Positions 21,537 through 29,686 of a DNA stretch of 64,000 nt are shown piece after piece; the stretch's first letter is position 1, and every line of letters starts with the position of its first letter. The position numbers and the translations under genes are program-made. The notes under the pieces were generated by a model. The model searched no databases. It was not told where the DNA came from and worked only from the letters and a program-made list of their open reading frames with translations. This stretch comes from Methylobacter sp. (GTDB lineage Bacteria > Pseudomonadota > Gammaproteobacteria > Methylococcales > Methylomonadaceae), in assembly GCA_024636505.1 (NCBI GenBank), contig JAGXGY010000054.1, positions 28,677 through 92,676 on the forward strand, read 5' to 3'.

Positions 21537-21770
21537 ATGAAAAAACGTAAAAATCAAACAGCAAGCGATGCTATTCCGAACCAAAACCCGGTCGCCAAGT
21601 ACGCGCACCTGTTTAATAAAGCGCAAACTTTTTGCGATAAAAGCAAATACAGCCGCAAAGCAAAACACACAAAGCAGGAGGCTATTCCAAGGGTTCTGGA
21701 CAGAATTATTGGAATAGCCTCCTGCTTTGTTCAGGCTTGGCGCTCGACAAACCCTGCACACTACAGATAA
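21537..21770 (+). CDS. Small basic protein, ArfA-like, with a hairpin inside the coding region
   Basis: The 77-codon frame starts at the ATG at 21537, which has AGAGG six bases upstream (a second ATG is at 21534). The first 45 residues are basic and contain NPVAKYAHLFNKAQTF and KSKYSRKAKHTKQE. This resembles a small gammaproteobacterial family (DUF7230 by memory) and, at its end, the KGSYxRKxKH segment of the ribosome rescue factor ArfA. Immediately after KH the DNA forms a perfect 20-bp hairpin still within the frame. The stop comes at 21768, 40 bp past the stem. In ArfA genes such a hairpin makes the mRNA end before the stop, so the protein is made only when trans-translation fails. The rescue role is inferred here. 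Confidence 0.65.
   Translation: MKKRKNQTASDAIPNQNPVAKYAHLFNKAQTFCDKSKYSRKAKHTKQEAIPRVLDRIIGIASCFVQAWRSTNPAHYR
21671..21728 (+). terminator. 20-bp perfect hairpin within the ArfA-like reading frame
   Basis: AAAGCAGGAGGCTATTCCAA (21671-21690) and its exact reverse complement (21709-21728) enclose an 18-base loop that can add a TTCT/AGAA stem. It is followed by GTTC, a weak T-tract. It may be an RNase III target or an intrinsic terminator. It lies 40 bp before the in-frame stop codon. Confidence 0.8.
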
Positions 21771-21831
21771 AAAATCCGCATATTATCTGTTGATCGATAA
21801 TGGCAAAAATTGATGGTAAAAAACACCGGCG

Positions 21832-23142
21832 ATGGCACTCGATATAATACGCTTTATTAAAGAAGATATTTGGATGCTAAGCGAACATGAATTTTCCCCG
21901 CTTAAAGCAACCTTTATAAAATCATTAAAAATAGTTTTATTAGCCCTCCACGGTTTTATGCGCGACCTTTGCCCATTGCGCGCCTCGGCTTTAACGCTTT
22001 ACACCTTACTTGCTGTGGTACCCGTCATCGCCATGCTGTTTGGCATCGCTAAAGGTTTTGGCCTTGAAAAAATGCTGGAGCAACAACTGCTTGAACAAAT
22101 ACCCCATCAAGATACCACCGTACTCAAATTAATCGACTTCGCCCAAAATCTCTTGGAAAAGACCCAGGGCGAAGTGGTTGCCGGGATCGGCGTGATCATG
22201 CTGCTTTGGTCGGTAACCAGCATGATCGGCAATATCGAGGATTCGTTCAATTATATTTGGAAAATCAGTAAAGGCAGGCCCTTAAATAGGAAATTAAGCG
22301 ACTATATTTCGTTTATGTTGCTAGGACTGTTCTTATTAATCTTATCGAGCAGTATTACGGTATTTTTAAAAACTAAAATAACGGGGTTAAGCACAGCCAT
22401 TGCCTTACCTCAATTCGGCGAAGGTTTGTTGCTTGGCGCCTTGAGCTTGTCGCCCTTGTTGCTGATGATCGGCTTGTTCTCGATTACCTTTATTTTCATG
22501 CCTAATCATAAAGTCAATACGGGCGCAGGTATCATTGCCGCTGTTGTCACCGGGATTATGTATCACGTTCTACAGTCGCTGTATCTAGGCCTGCAGATTG
22601 GCGTATCCAACTATAACGCAATTTACGGCAGCTTGGCGGCACTCCCGTTATTCGTGATATGGGTACAAATAGGCTGGATGATTGTTTTATTCGGTTGTCA
22701 GATAGCTTTTTATACCCAGAATTATTCGGGGTATCGGCATAATCACAGCTTTTCAGCATTCAGTTTCACCTTAAAAAAAATTGTCGCGCTGCATGTAACC
22801 GCCTTGATTGTTAACAATTTTGTTCATTTAAGCAAGCCGCTGACGGCTGATGCAATCGCTTCAGGATTACAGATTTCTAAAGCCGTTGTGCAAAGTCTTT
22901 TGGACTTTCTGACAGCCAGTCATATTGTTATCAGGTTAAAAACCGAAGATGGCGATGATGTTTATTTGCCCGCTACCGATACCAATAAGCTGACGGTGGC
23001 TTTTGTGATTAATGCGATGGAACAGTGCGGTCGCAATAATCTTCCGGATTTTAAGCAAGACCCCTTGTTTGGCAATATGCTTAACCATTTCGGCAAATGC
23101 CTGGAAACCTCAGAACAAAACCGTTTGCTGAAAGATATTTAG
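21832..23142 (+). CDS. YihY/BrkB family inner membrane protein
   Basis: The 436-residue membrane protein has about six helices in its first 300 residues. Family features include LCPLRASALTLYTLLAVVPV near residue 50, LLWSVTSMIGNIEDSFNYIW, and NYNAIYGSLAALPLFVIWVQ. The C-terminal 130 residues are soluble and look like a winged-helix-type fold (ADAIASGLQISKAVVQSLLD), as seen in longer members. The family was once called ribonuclease BN by mistake; its role is unknown. Start choice is fair: ATG codons at 21832 and 21874 are both possible. Confidence 0.9.
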   Translation: MALDIIRFIKEDIWMLSEHEFSPLKATFIKSLKIVLLALHGFMRDLCPLRASALTLYTLLAVVPVIAMLFGIAKGFGLEKMLEQQLLEQIPHQDTTVLKLIDFAQNLLEKTQGEVVAGIGVIMLLWSVTSMIGNIEDSFNYIWKISKGRPLNRKLSDYISFMLLGLFLLILSSSITVFLKTKITGLSTAIALPQFGEGLLLGALSLSPLLLMIGLFSITFIFMPNHKVNTGAGIIAAVVTGIMYHVLQSLYLGLQIGVSNYNAIYGSLAALPLFVIWVQIGWMIVLFGCQIAFYTQNYSGYRHNHSFSAFSFTLKKIVALHVTALIVNNFVHLSKPLTADAIASGLQISKAVVQSLLDFLTASHIVIRLKTEDGDDVYLPATDTNKLTVAFVINAMEQCGRNNLPDFKQDPLFGNMLNHFGKCLETSEQNRLLKDI

Positions 23143-23408
23143 AAATGCACTCTACATCGCGATAAATTATAAATTATAAGAACAGCCGGTTGAGCCAAGG
23201 CTTGAATTATTTCAATTTCAGCCGTGACCGACCTGCAACAGACCTATTCCTGTTTTTTTCATTCATGGCTGCTAAATCATTACGAACATTTTATTGAATG
23301 TTAGAATAGGGCTAAAACATGCAGTGGATCGAATAGCAGCTATCTAAAAAACGCATAAAACGGGCATCGTCAACAACCATTTTTTATCTTATATTTAAAG
23401 AGGACACT

Positions 23409-26066
23409 ATGCGGAACATGAAGCTTTTACCCGCGCTGATTGGGGCGACACTTGTAATTGCTGTCATTTTATATGTTGCCTTTTATTTCATATTTCTTGA
23501 TCTGTTTGTTGACTTATGGTGGTACCAATCATTAAAACTCGAAGCCTACTTCTGGTTAAGATTGTTGTACAAGTTTTTTCTTTCCGGGGGGGTCACCCTG
23601 GCGTTCTTTGCTATTTTCTTTTTCCATTTCTGGATTGCATCGCGTTATTTGGGCTTAAATCCTCAGGATGAAATTCTCATCAACGCTGATAAACGCCGAC
23701 GCTTCCAACGCTTTGCCGATACTTTCATGAGCGGATCGGCAAAAATATACACGCCGGTTTCTTTAATTCTAGCTTTTTTTATCGCCATTCCTTTCTACCA
23801 TCAATGGGAAACCGCGCTGCTGTATTTTTTCGGCAGCGCTTCGGGAGTGACCGAACCGGTTTACGGCCAGGACGTCAGCTTTTATCTATTGTCCTACCCG
23901 ATCTACATGCTGATCCAGCAAGAGATGCTAACCACGGCCAGCCTGATCTTCTGCATGGTTGGCGTATTGTATTGGCTGGAACATATTTTTGTGCCCAACC
24001 AGAGCAAGGAATTTCCGTTGGGCGCCAAAATCCATTTGGTCATACTGATGGGCTTTGTGGTTTTATTCGTGGTGTGGGGCTTCATGCTGCAACGCTTTTC
24101 GCTGCTGTATACCGACAGCCACGAGCCGATATTTTACGGCCCCGGTTTTACCGAAATCCGTTATCAACTGCCGCTGATTTGGCTGGCCATCATTGCCTTT
24201 CTGACGGTGGCCGTTTCCGCCGGCGTGTTTATTTTTTCAGAAAAACATCGCATCAAAACACCGCTGTTAATATCGTTTACCGTTTTTCTCGCCGTCCTGG
24301 GTCTACCCAAGGTTCAGTTTATTCCTGATTTAATTGAAAAATACATTGTCAACCCGAATCCGGTTAGAACCGAAAAACCGTTCATGCAGCACAATATCGA
24401 TGCCACCGTCAATGCTTATGATTTAAAAAACATCAAAATCATCGACCTCCCGATCAAACTCAATGCCGTTGACGATATTGAAACATGGAGCACGCAAAAA
24501 CATTTTGAAAACATACCGGTTTGGGACAGGGAAATCCTGATTGATACTTATAAACAGTTGCAATCGATAAGGCCCTATTACACCTTTCTATCTGTCGACG
24601 AGGATCGTTATTTTCTTCGCGACCACGTCAGACAGGTCAATCTTGCCGCCCGGGAAGTCAATTTATCGAAGTTGCCCGCCGAAGCGCAAAACTGGGAAAA
24701 CACGCATCTACGCTATATGCATGGCTGGGGCGCGGTGGTCACGCCTGCCGCACAAGATGCAGGTCGGCCTCTGCTCTGGTATTTGCGCGATTTAAACCTG
24801 AACTCAAATATCGGCTTAAGCGTTAAATATCCGGACATTTATTATGGTCAGGAACAATATGACTACGCCATCGTACCTAACAAGCTAAACGTGGTCGGCA
24901 TTTCCGGCACCCTGACCGATCCCGGCGTGGAAAGCGTTTATAAAGGCGAGGGCGGCATACCGATTCCCTCGCTGTTCAGAAAGGCGTTATTCGCCTTTTA
25001 TTTCAAGGACGAAAAAATATTCTTTTCGACCAATATCACGAAAGAAAGCCAGGTTTTGATGCGCCGGAATATCAGCGAACGCATCCAGACACTGACGCCT
25101 TTTCTGCACCTGGATAGCGACCCCTATTTGGTGCTAACCAAGGATCGGTTTTACTGGATACAGGATGCCTACACGCTTTCCAACCGATATCCCGTTTCCA
25201 AATCCGCAGACGATGATTTTCTCGATGGCAAACAGGAATTCAACTATATTCGCAACTCCGTCAAGGTGGTGGTTGACGCGTTTGACGGCGGTGTACATTA
25301 CTATATTTCCGACCCCTCGGATGTGATCATTCAAGCGTATAACATTGCCTATCCGAGCCTGTTTAAAAATCTGGAGGAAATGCCCGCCGAACTGAAGTCG
25401 CATCTGCGTTATCCGAGAGATCTTTTTTATCTGCAGATGAAGGTGTTCGCCAAATATCATCAAAACAAGCCCGAACTGTTTTACGAACAGGCCGAAACGT
25501 GGCAATTCGCTAAAGTCCGGGGAGAACCGGTAAGGCCTTATTATCAGACTATCGATTTCGGCAACTGCAATAACAAAGAAGAATTCGTCATGCTGAACCC
25601 GATGACGCCTATTAACAGCAACAATCTGAGCATGATAGGGATCGCCGGCATAGTGGATAACGAGGACTGCGGTTCAGTCTATAAGCCCGGTATTACCCTT
25701 TATAAATTCCGCAAGGATGTCCAGGTCAACGGACCTGCGCAGGTTGAATCGCTGATCGAGCAAGATCCGGAGATTTCCGCGCAATTCACGCTCTGGAATC
25801 AGGGCGGCTCCAATATCCGCCTGGGCCGCATGATCATCATGCCGATGGGCAATAGCGTACTCTATGTGCAGCCGGTTTACATCGTCTCGACCACAAACGG
25901 CATCCCGGAACTGCTCAGGACTATTGTTTCGATCGGCAATCACGTGGTCATGGACACCAACTTCTGGTCGGCGTTTAACCGATTGAAACAAATTCATCTC
26001 AAAAATGCCACCGAAAGCGACGGAACAGGGACTTCCAAGCCTGCTACAGAACTGAAACAGAACTGA
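23409..26066 (+). CDS. UPF0182 (COG1615) large membrane protein
   Basis: The 885-residue protein has seven or so membrane helices in the first 300 residues (VIAVILYVAFYFIFLDLFVD, FFLSGGVTLAFFAIFFFHFW and others). A large extracytoplasmic domain follows. Family features are VYGQDVSFYLLSYP, RYMHGWGAVVTP and FVMLNPMTPINSNNLSMIGI. AGAGGACACT precedes the ATG. The family is widespread in actinobacteria and cyanobacteria and scattered in proteobacteria; its function is unknown. Confidence 0.92.
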   Translation: MRNMKLLPALIGATLVIAVILYVAFYFIFLDLFVDLWWYQSLKLEAYFWLRLLYKFFLSGGVTLAFFAIFFFHFWIASRYLGLNPQDEILINADKRRRFQRFADTFMSGSAKIYTPVSLILAFFIAIPFYHQWETALLYFFGSASGVTEPVYGQDVSFYLLSYPIYMLIQQEMLTTASLIFCMVGVLYWLEHIFVPNQSKEFPLGAKIHLVILMGFVVLFVVWGFMLQRFSLLYTDSHEPIFYGPGFTEIRYQLPLIWLAIIAFLTVAVSAGVFIFSEKHRIKTPLLISFTVFLAVLGLPKVQFIPDLIEKYIVNPNPVRTEKPFMQHNIDATVNAYDLKNIKIIDLPIKLNAVDDIETWSTQKHFENIPVWDREILIDTYKQLQSIRPYYTFLSVDEDRYFLRDHVRQVNLAAREVNLSKLPAEAQNWENTHLRYMHGWGAVVTPAAQDAGRPLLWYLRDLNLNSNIGLSVKYPDIYYGQEQYDYAIVPNKLNVVGISGTLTDPGVESVYKGEGGIPIPSLFRKALFAFYFKDEKIFFSTNITKESQVLMRRNISERIQTLTPFLHLDSDPYLVLTKDRFYWIQDAYTLSNRYPVSKSADDDFLDGKQEFNYIRNSVKVVVDAFDGGVHYYISDPSDVIIQAYNIAYPSLFKNLEEMPAELKSHLRYPRDLFYLQMKVFAKYHQNKPELFYEQAETWQFAKVRGEPVRPYYQTIDFGNCNNKEEFVMLNPMTPINSNNLSMIGIAGIVDNEDCGSVYKPGITLYKFRKDVQVNGPAQVESLIEQDPEISAQFTLWNQGGSNIRLGRMIIMPMGNSVLYVQPVYIVSTTNGIPELLRTIVSIGNHVVMDTNFWSAFNRLKQIHLKNATESDGTGTSKPATELKQN

Positions 26067-26173
26067 GCGTCTCCGTTGAAATAATCGCTGTAGGTGCAAA
26101 TAAGTTCACACCTGCAGCGGTTTAACTTATTTCGCCGCTGTTCCTGAAAAATCATGAAACACCAGGTAACCTT

Positions 26174-27004
26174 ATCATCATTTCTGTCGTTATCCCCAGC
26201 TACAATCGCCGCGACCTGCTGAAACGGGCGCTATTATCCGTCTATGCTCAAAGCGTATTACCGACAGACGTTATCGTCATTGATGACGGCTCTACCGATG
26301 GTACTGAAGCCATGCTCCAACAGAAATTTCCTCAGGTAAATTATTACCTTCAGGAAAATCTCGGCGTCAGCGCAGCACGCAATCTCGGCATTCAAAGATC
26401 AACCGGCGACTGGCTGGCTTTTTTAGATTCCGATGACGAATGGCTGCCTGAAAAACTGGCTAAACAGATGGCAGCGCTGGCGGATCACCCCGAACATCAG
26501 GTTTGCCACACCGAAGAAAACTGGATACGCAATGGAACCCGGGTTAACGTACCCCAAAAATACCTCAAAAGCGGAGGCTGGATATTTGATCAGTGCTTAA
26601 CGCTGTGTGCGATGTCGCCCTCCACGGTATTGATACACCGCTCGGTATTGACAGAAATCGGCCTGTTCGATACCCGACTGCCTGCTTGCGAAGACTATGA
26701 CCTGTGGCTCAGAATTACCGCAGATTATCCGGTTTTATTGCTTGAACAACCGCAAATAAACAAGCATGGCGGTCATCAAGACCAGTTATCCGGCGCCTAT
26801 TGGGGTATGGATCGTTTTCGAATCAGCGCCTTGCAAAAAATCATTGATGCCGGTCATTTATCTGACAAAAACCGGCAGGCGGCGGTAAATATGCTGATAA
26901 AGAAAGCCAATATTTACCTTAACGGCGTTACAAAACGCGGAAAAACCGATGAAGCCAGCTATTACCAACAACTCATTAAGTGCTATGAAGCAGATGCTAT
27001 TTGA
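26174..27004 (+). CDS. GT2 family glycosyltransferase with no normal start codon
   Basis: GT-A fold glycosyltransferase: VVIPSYNRRDLLKRAL, then VIVIDDGSTDGTEAML, ENLGVSAARNLGIQRSTGDW and LAFLDSDDEWLPEKLAKQ with the metal DxD. An acidic loop follows (LPACEDYDLWLRITADYPVL). The first in-frame ATG (26312) falls after the nucleotide-binding motif, so it cannot be the true start. The frame is open upstream to about 26133 but holds only ATC/ATT/CTG codons. AGGT at 26164 stands before ATC codons at 26174/26177 and an ATT at 26180. Alternatively, the ATG at 26154 (MKHQVTL) is the ancestral start and a small indel near 26172 broke the frame. No sugar acceptor can be named. Confidence 0.75.
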   Translation: MIISVVIPSYNRRDLLKRALLSVYAQSVLPTDVIVIDDGSTDGTEAMLQQKFPQVNYYLQENLGVSAARNLGIQRSTGDWLAFLDSDDEWLPEKLAKQMAALADHPEHQVCHTEENWIRNGTRVNVPQKYLKSGGWIFDQCLTLCAMSPSTVLIHRSVLTEIGLFDTRLPACEDYDLWLRITADYPVLLLEQPQINKHGGHQDQLSGAYWGMDRFRISALQKIIDAGHLSDKNRQAAVNMLIKKANIYLNGVTKRGKTDEASYYQQLIKCYEADAI

Positions 27005-27013
27005 TCCTAAATC

Positions 27014-27152
27014 GTAACTACTCAGCGCCATCAAATACAATGGAACGCAGATGACGCAGATGAATATGATGAACACAGATACTTCAGAAAAATCTTACAC
27101 ATCATAATTATCAGCGTCATCAGCGTTCTGTTTTTGGCTGCTGAGTAGTAAC
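27014..27152. repeat. Complete copy of the ACTACTCAGC palindromic repeat
   Basis: The ends GTAACTACTCAGC and GCTGAGTAGTAAC are inverted with one mismatch. Inside lie GGAACGCAGATGACGCAGAT and its near reverse complement ATCAGCGTCATCAGCGTTC, separated by an AT-rich centre. The right end runs into the neighbouring regulator gene and supplies its last ten codons and stop. Length is 139 bp with no coding capacity, like a MITE or large palindromic unit. Confidence 0.75.
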
Positions 27153-27794
27153 CCTAAAGCTACAGTTACAATCACCCTTGGCCATACAGCTTAACTGCTC
27201 AACTTCTTTGTCTAGCAACGAGGACATAAACGCCAAATCGAACTCGCAAATCTCATGATGTTTCTGCGCCAGATCGTGATAAATACAATGGTAAGCCTGG
27301 ATATTCGGATATTCAGTTTCGGGTTCTTCATCAACTTTCACCTGAAAACCCAAATCGGTCATGATTACAATCAGTTCGGCAATACGTTCATGTGATTTTT
27401 TGCCTTCAAACTTGCCGCGTAGCTTATCCGCCATGTTGCTACCCAGTTTTTGCATATAAACTTTAAAGCGTTCAGCGCCCAATTCCTGTTGTAAATCGCT
27501 GAGAATCAGCTCTGAAAACCAGGCATATTGCTTCGGGAAATAATTATTGCCTTTGTCGGTTATGACATAAATCATCACCGGACGCCCTGCTGTTTTATTG
27601 AGCGTATTCTTTCTGATATAGCCATCCCGCTCAAGAACCACAAAGTGCTGCTGCACCCCTGTTCTTGAAATATCCAGTAATTTGGCCAGCTCATCAACAC
27701 TCAAGCCGTTTCGGTTTACCATCAAGTGTTCAAGTATCTGATGTTGACGGGAACTTATTTTTTGAGGTATTAGCTGGGACATCCTTCTGATCAT
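27120..27794 (-). CDS. SufR-like winged-helix regulator with C-terminal cysteines
   Basis: The 224-residue protein has an N-terminal winged helix (ILEHLMVNRNGLSVDELAKL, DISRTGVQQHFVVLERDGYI) of the DeoR/SufR kind. The C-terminal part has four or more cysteines (YHCIYHDLAQ, HEICEFDLAF, LSCMAKGDCNCSFRV), a pattern typical of regulators that bind an Fe-S cluster. It is divergent from the truncated hemoglobin gene at 27947 and probably controls it. The last ten residues (VTTQQPKTER) and stop codon are encoded by a dispersed repeat, so the native C-terminus has been replaced. Alternative start: ATG at 27782. Confidence 0.75.
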   Translation of the reverse strand: MIRRMSQLIPQKISSRQHQILEHLMVNRNGLSVDELAKLLDISRTGVQQHFVVLERDGYIRKNTLNKTAGRPVMIYVITDKGNNYFPKQYAWFSELILSDLQQELGAERFKVYMQKLGSNMADKLRGKFEGKKSHERIAELIVIMTDLGFQVKVDEEPETEYPNIQAYHCIYHDLAQKHHEICEFDLAFMSSLLDKEVEQLSCMAKGDCNCSFRVTTQQPKTER

Positions 27795-27946
27795 TTCTGT
27801 TTTTCGAACAGCAATAATAGCCTATTATGACGTATATAACTTGTAAAAGTTTTATAGCAAAAAGTCATCTGTTGTTATAAACTTCCGCTTGAGCGAGTTT
27901 GCTTAAATACATAAAAATAATTACTTATACACGACTGGAGACAAGA

Positions 27947-28339
27947 ATGAGCGAATCACAAGAAACAGCTTCAACCCAAACACTCTACGAACAACTTGGC
28001 GGCGAAGCGGCTGTTGATGCGGCTGTCGATATTTTTTATCGCAAAGTACTGTCCGATTACCGCATTAACCGTTTTTTTGACAATTCCGATATGGAGCAAC
28101 AAGCCGCCAAACAAAAAGCTTTTTTGACTATGGCCTTTGGCGGACCCAATAATTACAACGGTACAGATATGCGTAACGCTCATGCCCATCTGGTCAAAAT
28201 GGGCTTGAATGCCAGCCATTTCGATGCCGTCATGGAGCATCTTGGCGCAACATTAACAGAATTAAATGTACCGCCGGAATTGATCGCCCAAGCTGCGGCG
28301 ATTGCCGAAAGCACGCGCAAGGATGTATTAGGCAAGTAA
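27947..28339 (+). CDS. Group 1 truncated hemoglobin, copy 1
   Basis: The 130-residue two-over-two globin has LYEQLGGEAAVDAAVDIFYR, AFLTMAFGGPNNYNG and AHAHLVKMGLNASHFDAVME, which includes the proximal histidine helix. Group 1 members bind O2 and NO and often act as NO dioxygenases. The start at 27947 is supported by TGGAGA upstream; a longer reading from 27899 is unlikely. The next gene is a [2Fe-2S]/FAD reductase, a natural electron donor. A closely similar globin lies at 32799-33173 beside a second reductase. Confidence 0.93.
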   Translation: MSESQETASTQTLYEQLGGEAAVDAAVDIFYRKVLSDYRINRFFDNSDMEQQAAKQKAFLTMAFGGPNNYNGTDMRNAHAHLVKMGLNASHFDAVMEHLGATLTELNVPPELIAQAAAIAESTRKDVLGK

Positions 28340-28360
28340 CTGAAATATCAGGTGGAGACT

Positions 28361-29338
28361 ATGCAACGCATCACTATTGGCGAATCAACATTTTCCTGTC
28401 AACCCAATGAGACCGTATTGGAAACCCTGCTAAGGGAAAACATAAAAGTCCCTCACGGTTGTCGCCAAGGTCTTTGCCAGGCTTGCCAAATGCGCAGTCT
28501 TGATAACTCTCCACCGACTTCATCCCAAGTCGGCCTTAAAGATACTCTGCAGAAACAACACTATTTTTTGGCGTGTCTTTGTCATCCTGAGCAGGATATG
28601 ACTGTTGCCTTGCCCAACCAGCAGGGCGCATCCATTGAAGCCCGCGTTGTCAGCAAACAACTGTTGAGCCCCGATATCGTACAGTTGATTTTGGAATACC
28701 AAAGCCCGTTTAGTTTTTTCGCCGGTCAGTTTGTTAACTTAAAACGACCCGATGGTTTAACCCGCAGCTATTCGATTGCCAATATCCCGCTAGCCAAAAA
28801 CATCCTGGAATTTCATATTCGCCGCTTGCCGAACGGTCAATTCAGCAGCTGGGTGTATGATGAAGTGGCGTTAGACGCGCAATTATCCATTTCAGAGGCT
28901 CAAGGCGCTTGCCATTATCTGCCGGGGCGCGCCGAGCAACCGTTAATGCTGGTCGGCACCGGTAGCGGCCTGGCACCGCTTTACGGCATTATTGCCGATG
29001 CTTTGGCGCAAGATCACTCAGGCCCCATCCACTTGTTTCATGGTAGCCGTGATATTAACGGGCTGTATTTCATTGATGAAATGCGTAAGCTTGCCGCAGA
29101 ATTTGATAATTTCCATTACACACCCTGTCTTTCAGGCGAGGATATCGACTCCGAATACCTCCGGGGCCGCGCTGATGACCTTGCTTTATCATCCACTGAA
29201 ACCTTAAGTGGGTGGCGGGTTTTTCTGTGCGGACACCCGGAAATGATCAATCAGGCAAAAAAAACGGCTTTTATGAAAGGCGCGTCTATAAATGATATTT
29301 ACACCGACGCTTTTCATGTGTTCCAGGTAGAAAAATAA
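28361..29338 (+). CDS. [2Fe-2S]-FAD oxidoreductase paired with truncated hemoglobin, copy 1
   Basis: The 325-residue protein has an N-terminal plant-type ferredoxin domain (VPHGCRQGLCQACQMRS, then ACLCHPEQ). The FAD domain follows (RSYSIANIP), then an NAD(P) domain (MLVGTGSGLAPLYG, VFLCGHPEMI). The layout matches reductase components such as MmoC or BenC. AGGTGGAG just upstream supports the ATG at 28361 over the GTG at 28352. It lies 21 bp after the globin stop, so the pair probably makes a split version of flavohemoglobin. The partner at 31789 is closely related. Confidence 0.9.
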   Translation: MQRITIGESTFSCQPNETVLETLLRENIKVPHGCRQGLCQACQMRSLDNSPPTSSQVGLKDTLQKQHYFLACLCHPEQDMTVALPNQQGASIEARVVSKQLLSPDIVQLILEYQSPFSFFAGQFVNLKRPDGLTRSYSIANIPLAKNILEFHIRRLPNGQFSSWVYDEVALDAQLSISEAQGACHYLPGRAEQPLMLVGTGSGLAPLYGIIADALAQDHSGPIHLFHGSRDINGLYFIDEMRKLAAEFDNFHYTPCLSGEDIDSEYLRGRADDLALSSTETLSGWRVFLCGHPEMINQAKKTAFMKGASINDIYTDAFHVFQVEK

Positions 29339-29686
29339 AACCTTGAACAACAAAAGCGACGGCGTGCTTTAGCTAATATAGTATCGATTCGATACCTGGA
29401 CCCGTTTCCAGTGCAACTATCACTTAGCACTCAGTCAACTTTATTCTGACGGTTAAGCAACTGGCTGTGGGGGCGACTTCAGTCGCCCCCACAGTTACAG
29501 GCCCCCATCATTTCTAAATTGACTAAATACTAGATTAACCGTAACTCAACTGGATTTAGTCACTTGCAATATGCCATCAAATAATTCATCGCGTTGCACA
29601 ATGGCAACCGACCGATTGCCCTGCCGTTTATCGTACGCTCAAATTATTTGGATTGTGCTCCTTAATTAACAGTCACTCTAATCATA
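29339..29686. other. 348-bp intergenic region with a long palindrome
   Basis: No open reading frame of note. It holds one strong feature, an inverted pair CTGTGGGGGCGACT / AGTCGCCCCCACAG (29465-29494) with a 2-base spacer. It follows the reductase gene and precedes the HPP gene, whose promoter must lie in the later 180 bases. The word GGATTTAGTCAC and its partial complement ATTGACTAAAT surround a second weak inverted pair. Confidence 0.6.

Noticed and set aside
21460..21540. Origin of replication next to mnmG
   Set aside because: The gene order suggests oriC is near, but no DnaA boxes (TTATCCACA type) or AT-rich 13-mers were recognised around mnmG or elsewhere in the window.
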